Below are positions 1-11,877 of a stretch of 32,565 bases of DNA, one piece after another; the first letter of the stretch is position 1, and each line of letters begins with the position of its first letter. Location of the stretch: contig UZAN01040075.1 of assembly GCA_900618425.1 (NCBI GenBank), positions 52,215 through 84,779 of the forward strand, written 5' to 3'. A model generated the notes under the pieces. It did not search any database. It saw only the letters and a list, made by a program, of their open reading frames with translations, and was not told the origin of the DNA. Source of the stretch: Echinostoma caproni. Taxonomy: Eukaryota; Platyhelminthes; Trematoda; Plagiorchiida; Echinostomatidae. The translations under genes and the position numbers were made by a program.

Positions 1-16
1 TCGTATGTGATGCACT

Positions 17-35
17 GATTGATTGATTGATTGAT
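17..35. repeat. GATT microsatellite
   Basis: Four tandem GATT units plus a partial unit. A simple repeat with no other feature nearby. Confidence 0.9.
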
Positions 36-626
36 CGAATGAACAGCCGTATCATTTACCAGATGTGACAGGTAGAGAAGACAAGTATTTCAATCATTTC
101 ACACTTGTACTCATCTTTTAGCGGGAAATAAAACAGGTAGACATGTAAGCAGCCCAAAGAAGCGTCATTCACTCTGTGCATCCGCATCAGCAGAAACGGA
201 GAGGAGTCATTCTGGGATCTTTGTTGATCTGAGCAGTCAATCATGCTTTTGCTTACTTAGTTCATATTGCATACGAGACTGGAATTAGGAATGACAACAG
301 AATTGAGTGGATTTGGAAGACATTCAAAACAGCTGTAAATTTAAAGGCAGAATAAATGCCGTCCAAGCCAGAGGAAGGTAGCTTGTAACACTTGTGATAA
401 TCAGAACTACTTCTTAGATTACAAACAGCTGTTTTCAACGATTCTTAGATTATAAATGCGATAAAACAGTGTAAGTGATTGAGCCACTGGTTGGGCGAAG
501 TTCACTCGTCCACCTGGAGAGGGGAGGGGGAATCGATGATTTCTGGGTGGCAAAACCTCACTCTCGGGCTCTCTTGCATTTCTAGATGAAATCGGATGTG
601 TAATCTATAAGACCCCCCCCCATTTA
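36..626. other. No gene seen
   Basis: Short open frames only, none with a recognisable motif. A G-rich stretch lies near 515-530 and a run of nine C near 612-620. Confidence 0.6.
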
Positions 627-875
627 TTGATAAAAAAAGCATTCAATCGTGTAGTTCCGCTAGCTATCAATCGTCTAGTGGTGTACGGTTTTACGTCTTA
701 TCCAGGACAAGCTCTAGTACCCCTAAAGATTTATATTGTCACTTCTCGTCCACTTTATTTCCTAAATGATTTCGCTAATTCTCAACGATCGAAGTGTCCA
801 CAGCCTCATCTTTGCACCCTGATGTGCATGAAACTAGAGTAAGACAAGGGAATGCTGTGTAGATAAGTTATTATT
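627..875 (+). pseudogene. Reverse-transcriptase relic, RTE-like
   Basis: One frame reads IKKAFNRVVPLAINRLVVYG, which resembles the RT motif A region (KAFDxV...L...L..YG). About 60 codons later another frame reads ETRVRQGNAV, matching the conserved GVRQGC...L of motif B. The order and spacing suit the RT palm of an RTE-type LINE. The catalytic Asp upstream of KAF is not visible, a frameshift separates the two blocks, and the usual Gly before VRQG is Arg, so it is dead. No element ends were found. The alternative is chance similarity, because only two short motifs support the call. Confidence 0.4.
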
Positions 876-3757
876 CCAGAAAAATCGTTTTTTATAGTTG
901 TGATTGATGGTGGAAAGAAGTGTTGGATCAAGACTTCCAGGACAGTTTGATTCATGAGAATGCCATCGACAATTGTCAGCTCGATCCTGCCTTACCCACG
1001 TGTGGCTCTCCTTGTACTCACCGATCATCCATTGTGCTACACTGTTGTAGTCATCAAATCAATTTTATAAGTTTCAAACATATCTCCCAATCTGCCATTG
1101 ACAGTAACTCTTTAGTGGTGAAAATACGGATTTGTTAATTGAAATNGATTGACTTTCATTAATCATTCCTCCATATACACCCGGATGTCCACTCCAAATG
1201 TACATTTCGGCGACGTTCATTGACCATTCCAAAGCTGTGCTTGACAATTCAGCAAGACAGTACGCAGTGAAATTGAATACCGTGCTAAGTTGTCGATCAC
1301 TTCCACTGAACAGGATCTTATAGACTTGAGATCTTCAGATAAGCCTCTGAGAGCCCCAAGCATCTTCAAATCTATGTATTTCGCTCCCTTAACGTTGATG
1401 ATAACTACCTGTACTTTTGACCGAATCGATCTATTCGTTCACTGTATCAAAGAACAAAACAGCTGACAACCTTAGGAGGTGACTTCTCTCCCTCACACAT
1501 TTTGACTGCACGCCCGACAATGTTCACTTTCCTACTCAAAAGAACACATGGATATAAGTGTTACCCAACTACAACGTGCACATCTCTCTGGCCTTCATAA
1601 CAAATAGTTTCCTCTCAAACAGTAGTAGATTTGACAATGGAAAAATACATTTCACTACGGTAAAATATTTCGAAGTGCTGGCTTGGAGACTCTGGGCCAT
1701 AGGTTCTCTAGTGTACATGAATGTTAGTTTGTGAACACCTGTACAACCTCCAAAGTTTACCAGAGGACCTAGAAAATAAAAGAACAACAGAAGCAGTGTA
1801 ACTTAAGAATGATTGAAAAACTATCGATAGGGTAGGTGTCTCTCGTATGGTGGTTTCGTTACTGAAGCTGTTTGTGTTGTGTCCCCCCTAAAAGCTTCAT
1901 GAGCCGTAAGAGGTCTGTTTTGAGCTCAGCTCGACTAATGTGCAAAAACTGCTCAACGTCATCGGTTCCATTTTCATCAGCTTTTTGGCCGAATAGAGCG
2001 ATTGATGATGAACAATCGGGGACCAGCTAAAAGCCAGAAATAAGGGTTCGATCTTGGGATTAGACAATTTGCGCAGGTAACTAATTACGTTTGTACATTC
2101 GTGCATGCAATTGATAACAAATGAAGCAATCCTGATTCAGTCAACTTATGAGGATTAGAGAGATTGCCTGATTGGCATCTTGAACCCTGTGAGAAATAAC
2201 GCACAAACTTTTCACAAGAAATAGGTTCATGTAAAATATAGGAATGATAGGAAACGAGACAAATATGTACCTTGATTCGATGCCGGGTGTAAGACTGCCA
2301 CTTCAAAGCCGTATGAACAGTAGACCAATATGCAAGAAAACAGAGGACAAGTATGATAACGTTTCAGTACTCGGTAAACTGAACTTCATCATATCGAGGT
2401 TTTTCAAACTTACAGACTATCATCGGAGCATTCGGATGGAACAGAGGTTCAAATAAGATAGATGAAAACAGATGTGTTTCACCACATTTCTCTCAAAGGC
2501 TTTCTTTAAGTTACTATGCGATTCATAAAAAATGTTTCTATCTCAAATAAACCATGAGTCTCTCTGTTTGCCCTCGTGCACTTAACCACTGTCACTTTAT
2601 ATCACGTTGAAGGTCAATGCGACTCAGTTTGACGTTGATTCAGCAACTAGTTCGCTCGAGTTTCGTCCGCCCTGTTTAGAGCGGGAACGTCAGCATGAGG
2701 TTGATCGCATTAGTGATGATGCTCCTACAAAGTTGAAGTCGTGATCCGCTCAGTTCATTCTTCTTCGGTGTCTGACGAATGTCAGTCGTCATCACGCGCT
2801 TGACCACACACACAATCAAAAATTTGTCCTCTGCCTGAAGTTATCAGGCAAACTCATACGTTATTTCCTCTACGTCAGCAAAGACAACCGTTTCGAGAAA
2901 ACATACGCGTACACCTGTTGTGGTTGGTGTTGTTCTGTTGTGGGAGAACCAACTGAAATAATCTGACTATTCTGCACATTGGTTTATTATCTAGTGCATT
3001 TAATCCTAACCGGTGAGAATCCCAGTTTCATCCTCGGTTGAAACATGCCCTGGCATTGGCATCCAAAACGTTTTTCGGTTGGTTCGATTTCCAGTCACCG
3101 AATACCGCAAAATTGCTAGTCCTCATCTAGAGTCGCAGAGACTTCAACCACCAATCTTTTCAGATAGAATAAGAGGTCGTCTATTTTGCTATGATAGTTT
3201 AGCAGTTCTCGTGAATTGTTTATGTCAAATACAAATATCGGTAGTTATCACGTGATCACTACCACCACCCAGGTTCAACCAAGCATCTCTCTTGTGTAAC
3301 AGCGAATATCATAGCGGTGATAAAGAGCGAAGTCTGTNGTACAGACTGCTGCTCAAATAGATCGAACCAAGCACACAAGACGAACACTCACAAGGAAGTC
3401 AAGTGAAGAGCACCACCGTCTGGAAGCATTGATTTTTGCCTTGACCTGACCGTTAGGTTTCAAGTGGGCTTGTGAAATTCAGTCACCACCATCACCAGAG
3501 AGAGATACCAGTGTGTTCTCAAGCACAAGATCTACCCACCCGTCGAGTTATTAGCGAAAATTCACTGCCGCCCATCGGGTTCTTGCGTGGACTTGAGTCT
3601 GTGTTTCTATGTGTGTGCGCGTGTGCACGCCAGTGTTAGCGTGTGTGAGCAATCACGTGACCACGAAAACAAGTCACCGCTGTGAATTCACATCCTTGTG
3701 TTATACTGTTCGGAAATTCAAAAAAATCGATAGCATAATCCGAGATTTTGAAAGTCT
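876..3757. other. No supported gene; intergenic or intronic
   Basis: Open frames of 60-80 codons (for example 3013-3255) show no domain, no clear exon boundaries and no coding-like composition. Single N bases lie at 1146 and 3338. The N at 3338 sits in the loop of a 7-bp inverted repeat (AGTCTGT / ACAGACT). A GT-rich, mildly repetitive stretch lies at about 3598-3652. Confidence 0.55.
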
Positions 3758-4067
3758 TACTTAATATAATAATTGGAGGGCTAATTCAAACGTTCGCGAA
3801 GTAATTTTGAAGCTCTCGATAGCATACTTTGTTGGCTTAAACGTCGTTTTGATGTCTTTAACTGAAGGAGAATCCGAAATATCTGCTACCTTAACGTGGC
3901 CGTCGTTTACGACCTGGATAGGCGGTTTCTTTGCACACAACACAGATGTGACATGCCCAGCGAATCACCAACTCCTTTTACAACTGCATTTCTTACCGAA
4001 TGACACAAGTTTTATGTGCCATGTTTCGGACTGATTTTCTTGTGCGAATCCCGGGTTACCGCACACC
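3758..4067 (-). pseudogene. SWIM-zinc-finger-like relic
   Basis: Read on the minus strand, one frame stays open except for a single TGA near 3966. It contains ETWHIKLVSFGKKCSCKRSW, then the stop, then FAGHVTSVLCAKKPPIQVV. The pattern W-x-(I/V)-x-L...C-x-C...G-H-x-x-S-V-L resembles SWIM fingers (CxCx(n)CxH) found in MULE transposases and ZSWIM proteins. The expected third Cys two residues before the His is Ala, and there is the stop, so if homologous it is inactive. About 55 further codons follow (DGHVKVADISDSPSVKD...) without a recognised motif. The family call is inference from a few residues; an ordinary unrecognised exon or a chance frame is possible. Confidence 0.25.
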
Positions 4068-4500
4068 AAGATGTAATATCACATATTCCCTAGGAAATGT
4101 CAACCCAGCAATGTTGATTTGAACAGTGGTTAGAATAGTATGGAGTGAGAGATAAGTGGTATGTAAACTTATTTATGATGATAACTTGCTCTCAATAGAA
4201 ACAAAATATAGTAGTTTTAATTAAATGTGACATTTAGGAACATGTGTTTTGAGTAAATGTATTTTCAAGCATGAACACTAGGATGCATATACACACATAT
4301 ACATAAGAAAAAATAGTACAAGAGTACTAGTCAGAAAGGGATTAGTTATGAGTGAGATTTCAGATATCTCGATCAAAGGCGTAGAGAACAAGAAATCATC
4401 AGCAGGTAATCTTCCTCCAGCAGTTACGTAATCGGTACTTGACACGCGATATTTGCGTGCTTGTTTACTTTTTGATTTCTCATGGTTTATGAAATGGATG

Positions 4501-4566
4501 TGGTCAAGTGGTAATGATCACATGCCTGTCACCCAGAAGGATGGGCTTGAATCCCAATACCACCTG
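4501..4566 (+). repeat. tRNA-like relic or SINE head
   Basis: TGGTCAAGTGG (4501-4511) fits an A box and GGCTTGAATCC (4544-4554) fits a B box at tRNA spacing. The D arm pairs (GGTC/GATC) and the T arm pairs (TGGG/CCCA). The anticodon loop would read CTGTCAC, as in tRNA-Asp(GTC). The anticodon stem pairs poorly and no 7-bp acceptor stem forms. This is a tRNA-Asp-like pseudogene or the promoter part of a SINE rather than a working tRNA. Confidence 0.45.
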
Positions 4567-4903
4567 ACTGTTCAAATTTTCTATGTTGCATAACAGTTCC
4601 TTGATTGGCTACTTTCGTCTCTCTGGAAGTTACATAATTTATATACTCAAGATAACTAAGTGAAGTGATATAAAAGTATGATATTTGAGAGATGCATCTT
4701 TTTCCCATTCATAAGGACGTACGGGCTCAAAAATGAGTTTATCTAAAACATCGGTTCTCCTGCACCTCATGTTTTAAGTAGATACCACTGGTTGCAAAAC
4801 CAATGTTCAAAGGCTGCTTGGGAACATGAGAAATTGAGGATGTGAGTTTGCCCGCTACAGTAGTGACCCATATTGTTCTATCATATGACATAAATATCTG
4901 CTT

Positions 4904-4952
4904 TACTAACTGATGAAATAATTGAAANTACTAACTGATGAAATAATTGAAA
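4904..4952. repeat. 24-nt direct duplication around one N
   Basis: The same 24 bases occur at 4904-4927 and 4929-4952 with a single N between them. The most likely cause is two contig ends that overlap by 24 nt but were joined with an N instead of merged. A true tandem duplication with one uncalled base is the alternative. Confidence 0.8.
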
Positions 4953-7374
4953 CTAAAATAAATCAAACTTAGTCAGTGGAATTATCATGCGAAATTTTAA
5001 GATTTCGACAGAGCTTTTTTCAATTGCCCATTTCCAATTTCGGCAGGTGGCTCTCGGTCATTGCTAGTGTCTTTTACTGCTCCCTTATCACTTCTGTCCG
5101 AGCGTAACTTACACTCTGAGTTAATCAATAGATCAACTGATCATTCGAAAGTGTATGTTTCCGTGCTACCTTAAAGCGGACGAGTGGCCGAGGGAGAGGC
5201 CAGTTATAATAAAGTGAGATTGAACCATGTGTGAGCGAAACAACTTACAAATAAGACACTACGACAACACATGATTTGATAAATTTGTAGGTCACTTAAC
5301 CTACTCATATGTTACCACTTCTCCTGATTATATAATTCGGCCATTGAGTGGAGTTTGTTGAGCCTAACGAAACATGACTCATGAACTTACATTACATTTA
5401 AAATACCTATTNATCCAATCCCGTCTGAGTAGCCTTTTTTAAATTGCTGAAGAGGAACACCATGTAAAACGTGGACTTGGTCCACGACGATTCATATTTG
5501 AAGCACCAATCGACTTCTTTCACTCAACTCCGGAAAGGGAAATAGTTTCCTGTAATTTTTGAAACTACACCAATCTCAACCCACTTCGTGTTTCGCAACT
5601 CGTAACTGTGCACCACTGCACTGTGTGCGATACTACTAAACCCCGTTTTAAGCACGAATGTTACAATGGAAATTGTGACCGGTATACAGTATATGTGCGG
5701 CCTAACTGTCTGCTCGTCAGATCGTAGGAAACAGTGACAACCATCGTTTATTGACTTTATTCAGTGAGTAACACCGAATTACAATGTGACGGGATCATCT
5801 TCTCCGGAAGCTCCTCATCCGAACTAAATGACATGACAAGAGATTGCCGATTAGTCTGGCTTTTACTGCACTTGCCTAGCTATTATTTGCCATTATTTAT
5901 CCCGTTTACAAACGTGGCACTGTAATGCAGAAAGACAAGTGTAAGTCAAAGGTGACACTTCGGTAAGACATGAGGAATGCGTGTTTCTCGCATTCCGGTC
6001 TAAGACGAGGACTGTGCCATGATCACAGGCCAATAGGACAAGGCCACAGGCAGACAGTGGTGAAATTTATTGTGGTTATTTTGCATCAATTCACTGTGTT
6101 CCGGATTTTACAGTCTGCTTTCGTGGCCCCTTGGTTGACGCTGGTCTCTCCTGGAAGTCATGAAATTTCTCTAGACTCTTCACATCTAATTTGTGGACAG
6201 CGTTCTTCGTAGTGGTAGGCAAAGTTTGCTTCACCGTAAAGTATGATGGTTAAGGCTTTATAAGGAGTCTATTTAATATGCACTTAACCTTTCAAGCAAT
6301 GTGCCAGGTGGTGCAATATTGTCTTCTTATCATAGTGGTCCAAAATATTTGAGGTACTAATGATAAATGCGGGAGACCAACTGCTTGTACGATACAGATG
6401 TGAAATATATTCATCCAGTCACCTTCAATTACCTGTAGTGAAGGTGTGTTCTGTAAATGGCCGGCGTGTCTGGGACATGGAGTATTGACCCGCTAGAAAG
6501 TCACCAAAAAACATCCGGGTACGGGTATCAGACTTACTCAGTGATTAATGAGATGCATCAGTTGTACCAGTGGAAGATCCTGCGTCCCATGTGCAAATAT
6601 TTGGAAACGCAAACCTCAGTTTTTCCTACAGTCAGTCAGCGAAATAAAACAAATTGAAATGCAATAAATACACAAGAATATCCGCAGCCGCAATTCTGTG
6701 AGTTTGATTGTTGCTACCATGTGATGTTACCGTAGTTTGTGGATGCCCGCCTTCAGAATTGTATACCACGTTATAACGGCAACAGTCAGCATTAATCAGA
6801 TTGGAAATGGTTGTTTTTAACTGCCTACTGAGCCTGATAGTCGAATGAAAAACAGTTCGTCACCAGACTAGATGACCTCTGTTCATGGAAAATTATTATT
6901 CTAGTATCCATATGATTGGGGACTAAGAAGAGATTATGCTGAATATCATTATTATCTAAATTCATCCAATCCAGTCAAGAATAGCTTCATCTGACGGGAT
7001 GGATTTCCAGTTACATGCTCCCCCGGGGTATCACTGATCATAATAACAGCATGAATATCATCATAAAATCTTTAAGAAAGCAAGATATAAGAGCTAAAGC
7101 GTTCTATCGTTGGTTTAGAGGCTGTAATAAGTGGTATTGCAAAGTAACGAACAAAAGACTGAGATTAAGCAGTGGTTCTTGAGTGAAAAATGGTGTGACG
7201 GCACCTAGTCTCGGAATTAGTCACGCATTGTCCCTGATGTGCATGAGACGGTTGAATGTTAGCTAATAAGGAGATATTGCTTAAATTTTCAGAAGTAGGT
7301 AAATCTATATAGACAGTAAGTTCAAGTATACGCAAATGTGTACCGAAGCTAACATCGTTGAATAGAAGTAAAAC
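4953..7374. other. No supported gene
   Basis: A-T rich with scattered short frames (for example 5970-6212 and 6457-6657) that show no domain or paired splice sites. One N lies at 5412. Confidence 0.55.
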
Positions 7375-7501
7375 AGAATAGTCTTTAGAATATCAAGCTA
7401 GGATTAGCCCATTCGATTGTTCAGAGGCACCAGGCACTCTTGATGGTCTTCGGTGTGGGTTTCACTCCTTGGAAGATCGATAATTCCCCACTGTTTGTAT
7501 G

Positions 7502-7694
7502 AATTTAAATGCGATGGAAATGTGTGTGATAACCAACAAAGAGCACTGGAAAGCTGTTTAGTCCTGTTTGGGACTCGTTAGCAGTGCTAGCTTTTGTGTC
7601 CCTGTTAGGACTCGAACCGCGATCAGTCAGGTCGGAACTTCAAACCCTTACCCCTGACCCACACGGTCGATGATTATCACCTTGTGCGAATGGC
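7502..7694 (-). repeat. tRNA-derived SINE, minus copy
   Basis: This copy is inverted relative to 7771-7957 with high identity over about 190 bp. On the minus strand it starts with the tRNA-like A and B boxes (near 7657-7640 and 7615-7600), then GGGACAC, then the hammerhead-like segment, and ends in the shared tail near GATAACCAACAAAG (complement). Compared with the plus copy it has a small insertion near its outer end. The two copies could fold into one long hairpin. Confidence 0.75.
7542..7588 (-). ncRNA. Hammerhead ribozyme relic, SINE minus copy
   Basis: Read on the minus strand: AGCACTG - CTAACGA - GTCC-CAAACA-GGAC - TAAA - CAGCTTTC - CAGTGCT. Stem I (AGCACTG/CAGTGCT) is a perfect 7 bp and stem II (GTCC/GGAC) a perfect 4 bp. 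The core boxes sit where a hammerhead needs CUGANGA and GAAA, but read CUAACGA and UAAA. These changes hit invariant G5 and the general-base G12, and the site before cleavage reads CUUUC rather than CUGUC. The fold is kept while self-cleavage should be lost. Confidence 0.65.
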
Positions 7695-7803
7695 TCAATC
7701 AATTTAGAGTATCAATCTTGGATTAGCTCACTCGATTGTTCAGGGGCACCAGGCACTCTTGTTGGTCGTCGCCATTCGCACAAGGTGATAACCATTGACC
7801 GTG

Positions 7804-7857
7804 TGGCTCAGGCGTAAGGGTTTGAAGTCCCGACCTGACTGATCGCGGTTCGAGTCC
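7804..7857 (+). promoter_or_regulatory. Internal RNA polymerase III promoter (A and B boxes)
   Basis: TGGCTCAGGCGTAAGGG (7804-7820) fits the A box and GGTTCGAGTCC (7847-7857) is a near-perfect B box. The spacing is that of a tRNA gene. The inverted copy carries the same boxes on the minus strand, so the two promoters would fire away from each other. Confidence 0.75.
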
Positions 7858-7876
7858 TAACAGGGACACAAATACT

Positions 7877-7924
7877 AGCACTGCTAACGAATCCCAAACA
7901 GGACTAAACAGCTTCCCCGGGCTC
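7877..7924 (+). ncRNA. Hammerhead ribozyme relic, SINE plus copy
   Basis: Same layout as the minus copy: AGCACTG - CTAACGA - ATCC-CAAACA-GGAC - TAAA - CAGCTTCC - CCGGGCT. The two core substitutions are shared with the other copy. In addition stem II loses one pair (A opposite C) and stem I matches at five of seven positions. This copy has decayed further. Confidence 0.6.
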
Positions 7925-7971
7925 TTTGTTGGTTATCACAAACATTTCCATCGAATTTAGAATAGTCTTTA

Positions 7972-10900
7972 ATTTCAAGACCAGCGGTATCACTGGGAAT
8001 CACTGAAGGAAGTAATTGGAGCATGCGAATAAGCTATCAGGCCTAATGGGACTTTAGAGGTTTTGCTAAAGCCGGACATCATAGGAGTTGTCCACATGCA
8101 CAGACCACTTAGGGTGTTGACTACTATTTTATAGAATTTTCAATGCGAATAATTTGATCATCAAGATACAGCAAGCGCGGTTTGTTTCAAAACAATACCG
8201 TCGTTTACATCTGGTGAGAGAAAATATTACATTGCATTATATAGGGTGGTACAAATTAATGGGTATCGGAAAACTGGACAAAATTAATTGAAGCAAAGTG
8301 CGTTTGTGTGTTTAATAAGAATGGTACCGCAATTTATAGGAAGGTCACTAGTATTGTATGAGAAATTAACCGTGGGGGGGGGATGGAATCTCATGCTGGA
8401 GAATTCCTTTATTTACTGGTAACGAAACAGATGCTTGATCGCGTAGCGTACCGACCATATTTCTATCAATGAAACGATCCTTTAGAGGAAACGAACAGTC
8501 TGTTACAATGCAGTACCTGATAAGTTGGATATAAGTCTGCTTATGTAGACAGATTCGAATTCCTTTCTTTCGTCAGGTTAACATACATGGGAAACTGTAA
8601 CATTTCTGCCAATCTTGAACAAGTACGTTATACTTGGATAGTGCAAAGCCAATGCCATTTCTGGATGACTTCCTCGCCGATAAGACGTTTTAATTTAATT
8701 GATGGGCAGGAGATCTGTTTTCCATTATAAAGGCAATACTTTTTGTAGACTTATTCCAGGATACTTTTAAATGTGTCATCAAGATACCACCGTGTTGTCC
8801 GAAATCCCTGATCCACTCTCAATTATAAAAGTGACAGAAGTCACGCTAAACCAAAGAATTATTCATGTTGAGATTAAATCACAGTTTTGGATAAAGCCCT
8901 GATAGCAAGTTTGTTGACCACATGTTTTTCTAGTGAATCTATCGTAATTTTCACTCATACAATTATTAACCGGTAGGTTTTCTTCATAAAATGACTGGAA
9001 GCCTAGCCTACTGGGTAGCCCTCGGAGGATGCCAGAGTTTTCGCGTTTATGTTTTTCATATCCATCTTCCATTTGGCGTTTTAAGAGTTCCGACGCAGTG
9101 AATATCATATAGGACAAAATAACGCCATCAAATTACATCACCTGATGCATGTAACAGATAACAATGCCAATACCCAGTGAATAACCCACAGGTTTGATTA
9201 AAAGCCTTAAAACACTTCATTGAGTATCGATTCTCTTTCACTTCATGACCACTTGCAACGTTTACCGACGACTTGTGTCTCACAGTGAACTGTAGACAGC
9301 TTTTGTGTGGTTGGGATTTTCGGGTGTCAAGGAGATTCGAAAAGTTAACTGTTTGATAACAATAACTGGCACATGAATAGTCCTGATTTTAGGATCAAAC
9401 ACACTGCAAACGTTCTCCATCCATAGCATATGCAAGCTAAATCGAAAAGCCTTTGTTACGGTATTTCATTGTTTCGCGGGGTTCATATGGGCTTATCCAA
9501 GTTGAAACAATATGAAAGGAGGGAGGCTTGTGTAGCACACATTATTGATATGATTCGCAGTTTTTTAACAGCTTGAGGAAACCTGTTTTACCTGTGGGAA
9601 TCGTTGCACTCAAATTCTCCGAATGTCTTACAAATAAGTGATGAAAGCACAGGGTATGGTGACCTATAAATTAACACCACATAAAGATTGAATAATGACA
9701 CTTGACCATTGAGGTTCTGTCTGACGATTGTACTACATGTTCACACACAACTCTTCCCCTATTTTATTATCAGTGAACAGTGGCCAAATCCGTTCAATCG
9801 ATATATGCCTCAGTTTGATAGTCCGGCATTAGATGAGAAACCAAAACGGTACGGGAGCTACGAAAAGGTCAGTTGATCGACCCTGTCTTTCCTGATGACA
9901 TATTTGCTGATATGGTATCATTTTCGTTTGGGGTGGTCAGTACTTTGTTTGACTCATGAGAAAGGTGGCGATTTCGTTTTACTTTTGTGTTTTAAACGTC
10001 CTTGTTAAAGTTTACCTCATCGTTAAACATTTCATATCCTATTTGGTTCGTGAGTGTTTCAACAAAAGTTGACAGGTCTCACCAAACAGGTTCCAGGAAC
10101 CGGTGTTTTAATACTGAGACAACAGGATAATATCCATTCTAAAACTCATAGGAAGCAAAACCAGATGCTGAGGAAATTCATTTTCAGGGTCAAAAAACAG
10201 TCGCCTTATCCATAACTATAAGAATCAAGATTACCGTCAAATAAGCAATAATAATGAGCGCAGAATCACAAAATGTGTCGTATCAGTTACAATCCTATTG
10301 TGTGTAGTCCTCGTAGATCACGCTTGGCTCCTCTAAGGTACTTATTACTAGCAAGTTCACATTCATATTACATCGTTTTGTCCCCGTTCCGTAGCCCTCT
10401 TTATCACCCTCTCTTTTCGTGCCACTCCCCAGTTTAATCTGTGTTTATACAGCTTCTTTTTAGATATTGTTATTTTTTAAAAAGGGGAAAGTCATAAAAA
10501 CGCTAAATTTCACAACTATGATACAATCTAACGTGATAGCTTTCTGGAGTCAATCAACACGGACACGATTGCAGGTATTCCGTACTATCCGTTGCACCAT
10601 AAATCAGGTTGGAATGGTGAACATTGGTAAGACGAGATTAATGTTGACTTCAGGGATAAAATTGGTATAAATTTTTATTAAACGCACCAGGTATTAGTCA
10701 GATGTAGCTGACCTACGAGACATATGAAACATCAAGGATGGCCACTCAAAAATGTTTAAATTTTTGTTTCTATAAGATGTAGCAGTAATATTTTTTGCAA
10801 AAATGAATACCCATTTCTATCTATCTTTCGCATCTATTAGACCAGTACCTCGAATAACATGTTCCGTTCACCAAGCCTTGGAATTCTAACCCAGACCGAT

Positions 10901-11210
10901 TCTCCCAAGATTCAATTCCGTGAGTTAGTCTAAATTGTATCTCTTTCATTCACATAACTGCTTTCGATGTTGATGCCTGTTCTTCCTGTACGCCAAAGTA
11001 TGCAATTATGCTGCGACGATGTTACTTTATGATCAAAATTTATATATTTGGGTTGGTGAACTTCAAGTAAAATGCTTCATGTCATATTTTTGCCATCGCT
11101 TGCGTAGTAGACTAGAACAAAACAGTGGGCCCTTTTATAAAGGTACGAAGCGATATGTGTAAATGCTGAAACGTAATGTGATTATCTGGAATCAATAATT
11201 ACAACAGAAC
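7972..11210. other. No supported gene
   Basis: Scattered frames of up to 84 codons (8863-9117 minus is the longest) without domains, signal peptides or convincing splice pairs. There is a run of nine G near 8373-8381. No repeats internal to this stretch were recognised. Confidence 0.5.
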
Positions 11211-11403
11211 TTGAAAGTTTTGTTTTATTTTATCCGTTTGAATAAATTAATTGGTACGTGGCCAGTTTTAAACGAAGATGCATTTTCTCTCTCTTTCTCT
11301 TTGTCATGTAAGTTTACTCAACTCTCGCCGATCACACTTGCCCATTCGTCTCCGCCATCGATCTTAACTACCATCAGTCACAAAATATTCCCATTTTTCT
11401 GTC

Positions 11404-11457
11404 AGAGAAGTCTGAAAGTTGCAAAGACAGATCCGTTTTTCGGTACTTCTCATCAGA
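11404..11457 (-). repeat. Left inverted arm of the Penelope-like element
   Basis: Reverse complement of 12471-12524 with only a few differences. On the minus strand it reads CTGATGA - GAAGTACC - GAAA..., that is, both hammerhead core boxes at plausible spacing. The following CGGATCTG is CAGATCTG in the right arm, so a G-U pair is replaced by A-U in a possible stem III. Stem II is poorly paired and stem I is not convincing, so the ribozyme call is tentative. Confidence 0.65.
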
Positions 11458-11877
11458 TCGTAAAATAGTCCCATAGACAATGTAGAAAACGCTATTCGCG
11501 AAGAAATTTCTTTTCGATGTATCGTATCAGGCGTTTACATATATAAGGTGATCATAATACAGATGTCTGATTGGTCGATTAGAGCTCAGTTAGTAACGAT
11601 GACAGAGGCGAGCAAACAGATCAACGAATATAACAAGACTAATGATAGTCGTGGGTGGGGATGAGAACACAAAGGTCAACTAAACAAACGTTCGAGAGAT
11701 GAGCAGATTAAATGGTTGTGAGCTAAGACGAGAGTGCGGGATGAAGTTACGTAATATACGGTAGAAACTATAGGTCATGCATAGCAAGTGATGTAATCAG
11801 GAAGGGACATTAGAGACAAAAGCAAGATAATTAGTTCTTAAGATTGGGAATGGTGATACTATAGTATCACCACGCCA

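Larger units (their letters stand above)
7707..7957 (+). repeat. tRNA-derived SINE, fuller plus copy
   Basis: About 250 bp. It has a 5' leader (7707-7770, also present alone at 7388-7446), a tRNA-like promoter (7804-7857), the GGGACAC linker, the hammerhead-like segment (7877-7924) and a tail ending in CATCGAATTT next to the target-site duplication. The order of promoter then hammerhead is that of the schistosome Sm-alpha SINE-like family (established knowledge). Membership of that family is inference from architecture only. Confidence 0.7.
7375..7971. mobile_element. Inverted SINE pair with 13-bp target-site duplication
   Basis: AGAATAGTCTTTA occurs at 7375-7387 and again at 7959-7971, directly flanking a 571-bp block, as expected for a target-site duplication from a single insertion. 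The block holds, in order: a plus-oriented partial unit (7388-7446), about 55 nt of unrelated sequence, a minus-oriented copy (7502-7694), a short bridge, and a plus-oriented fuller copy (7707-7957). The first segment and 7707-7770 are direct repeats of each other. Each main copy carries a tRNA-like promoter followed by a hammerhead-like segment. Because one duplication encloses everything, the composite was probably inserted as one unit, for example after template switching, rather than by nested insertions. Confidence 0.75.

Noticed and set aside
2030..2070. GGGTTCGATC, a possible B box
   Set aside because: No A box at the right distance and no tRNA-like stems.
4910..4952. CTGATGA-N7-GAAA twice, a hammerhead core pattern
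   Set aside because: The seven bases between boxes are A/T only, there is no stem I or III, and the second copy is probably a duplicated contig end around an N.
11211..11468. 85-codon plus-strand frame
   Set aside because: Its end translates the inverted arm of the Penelope-like element and the rest has no recognisable motif.
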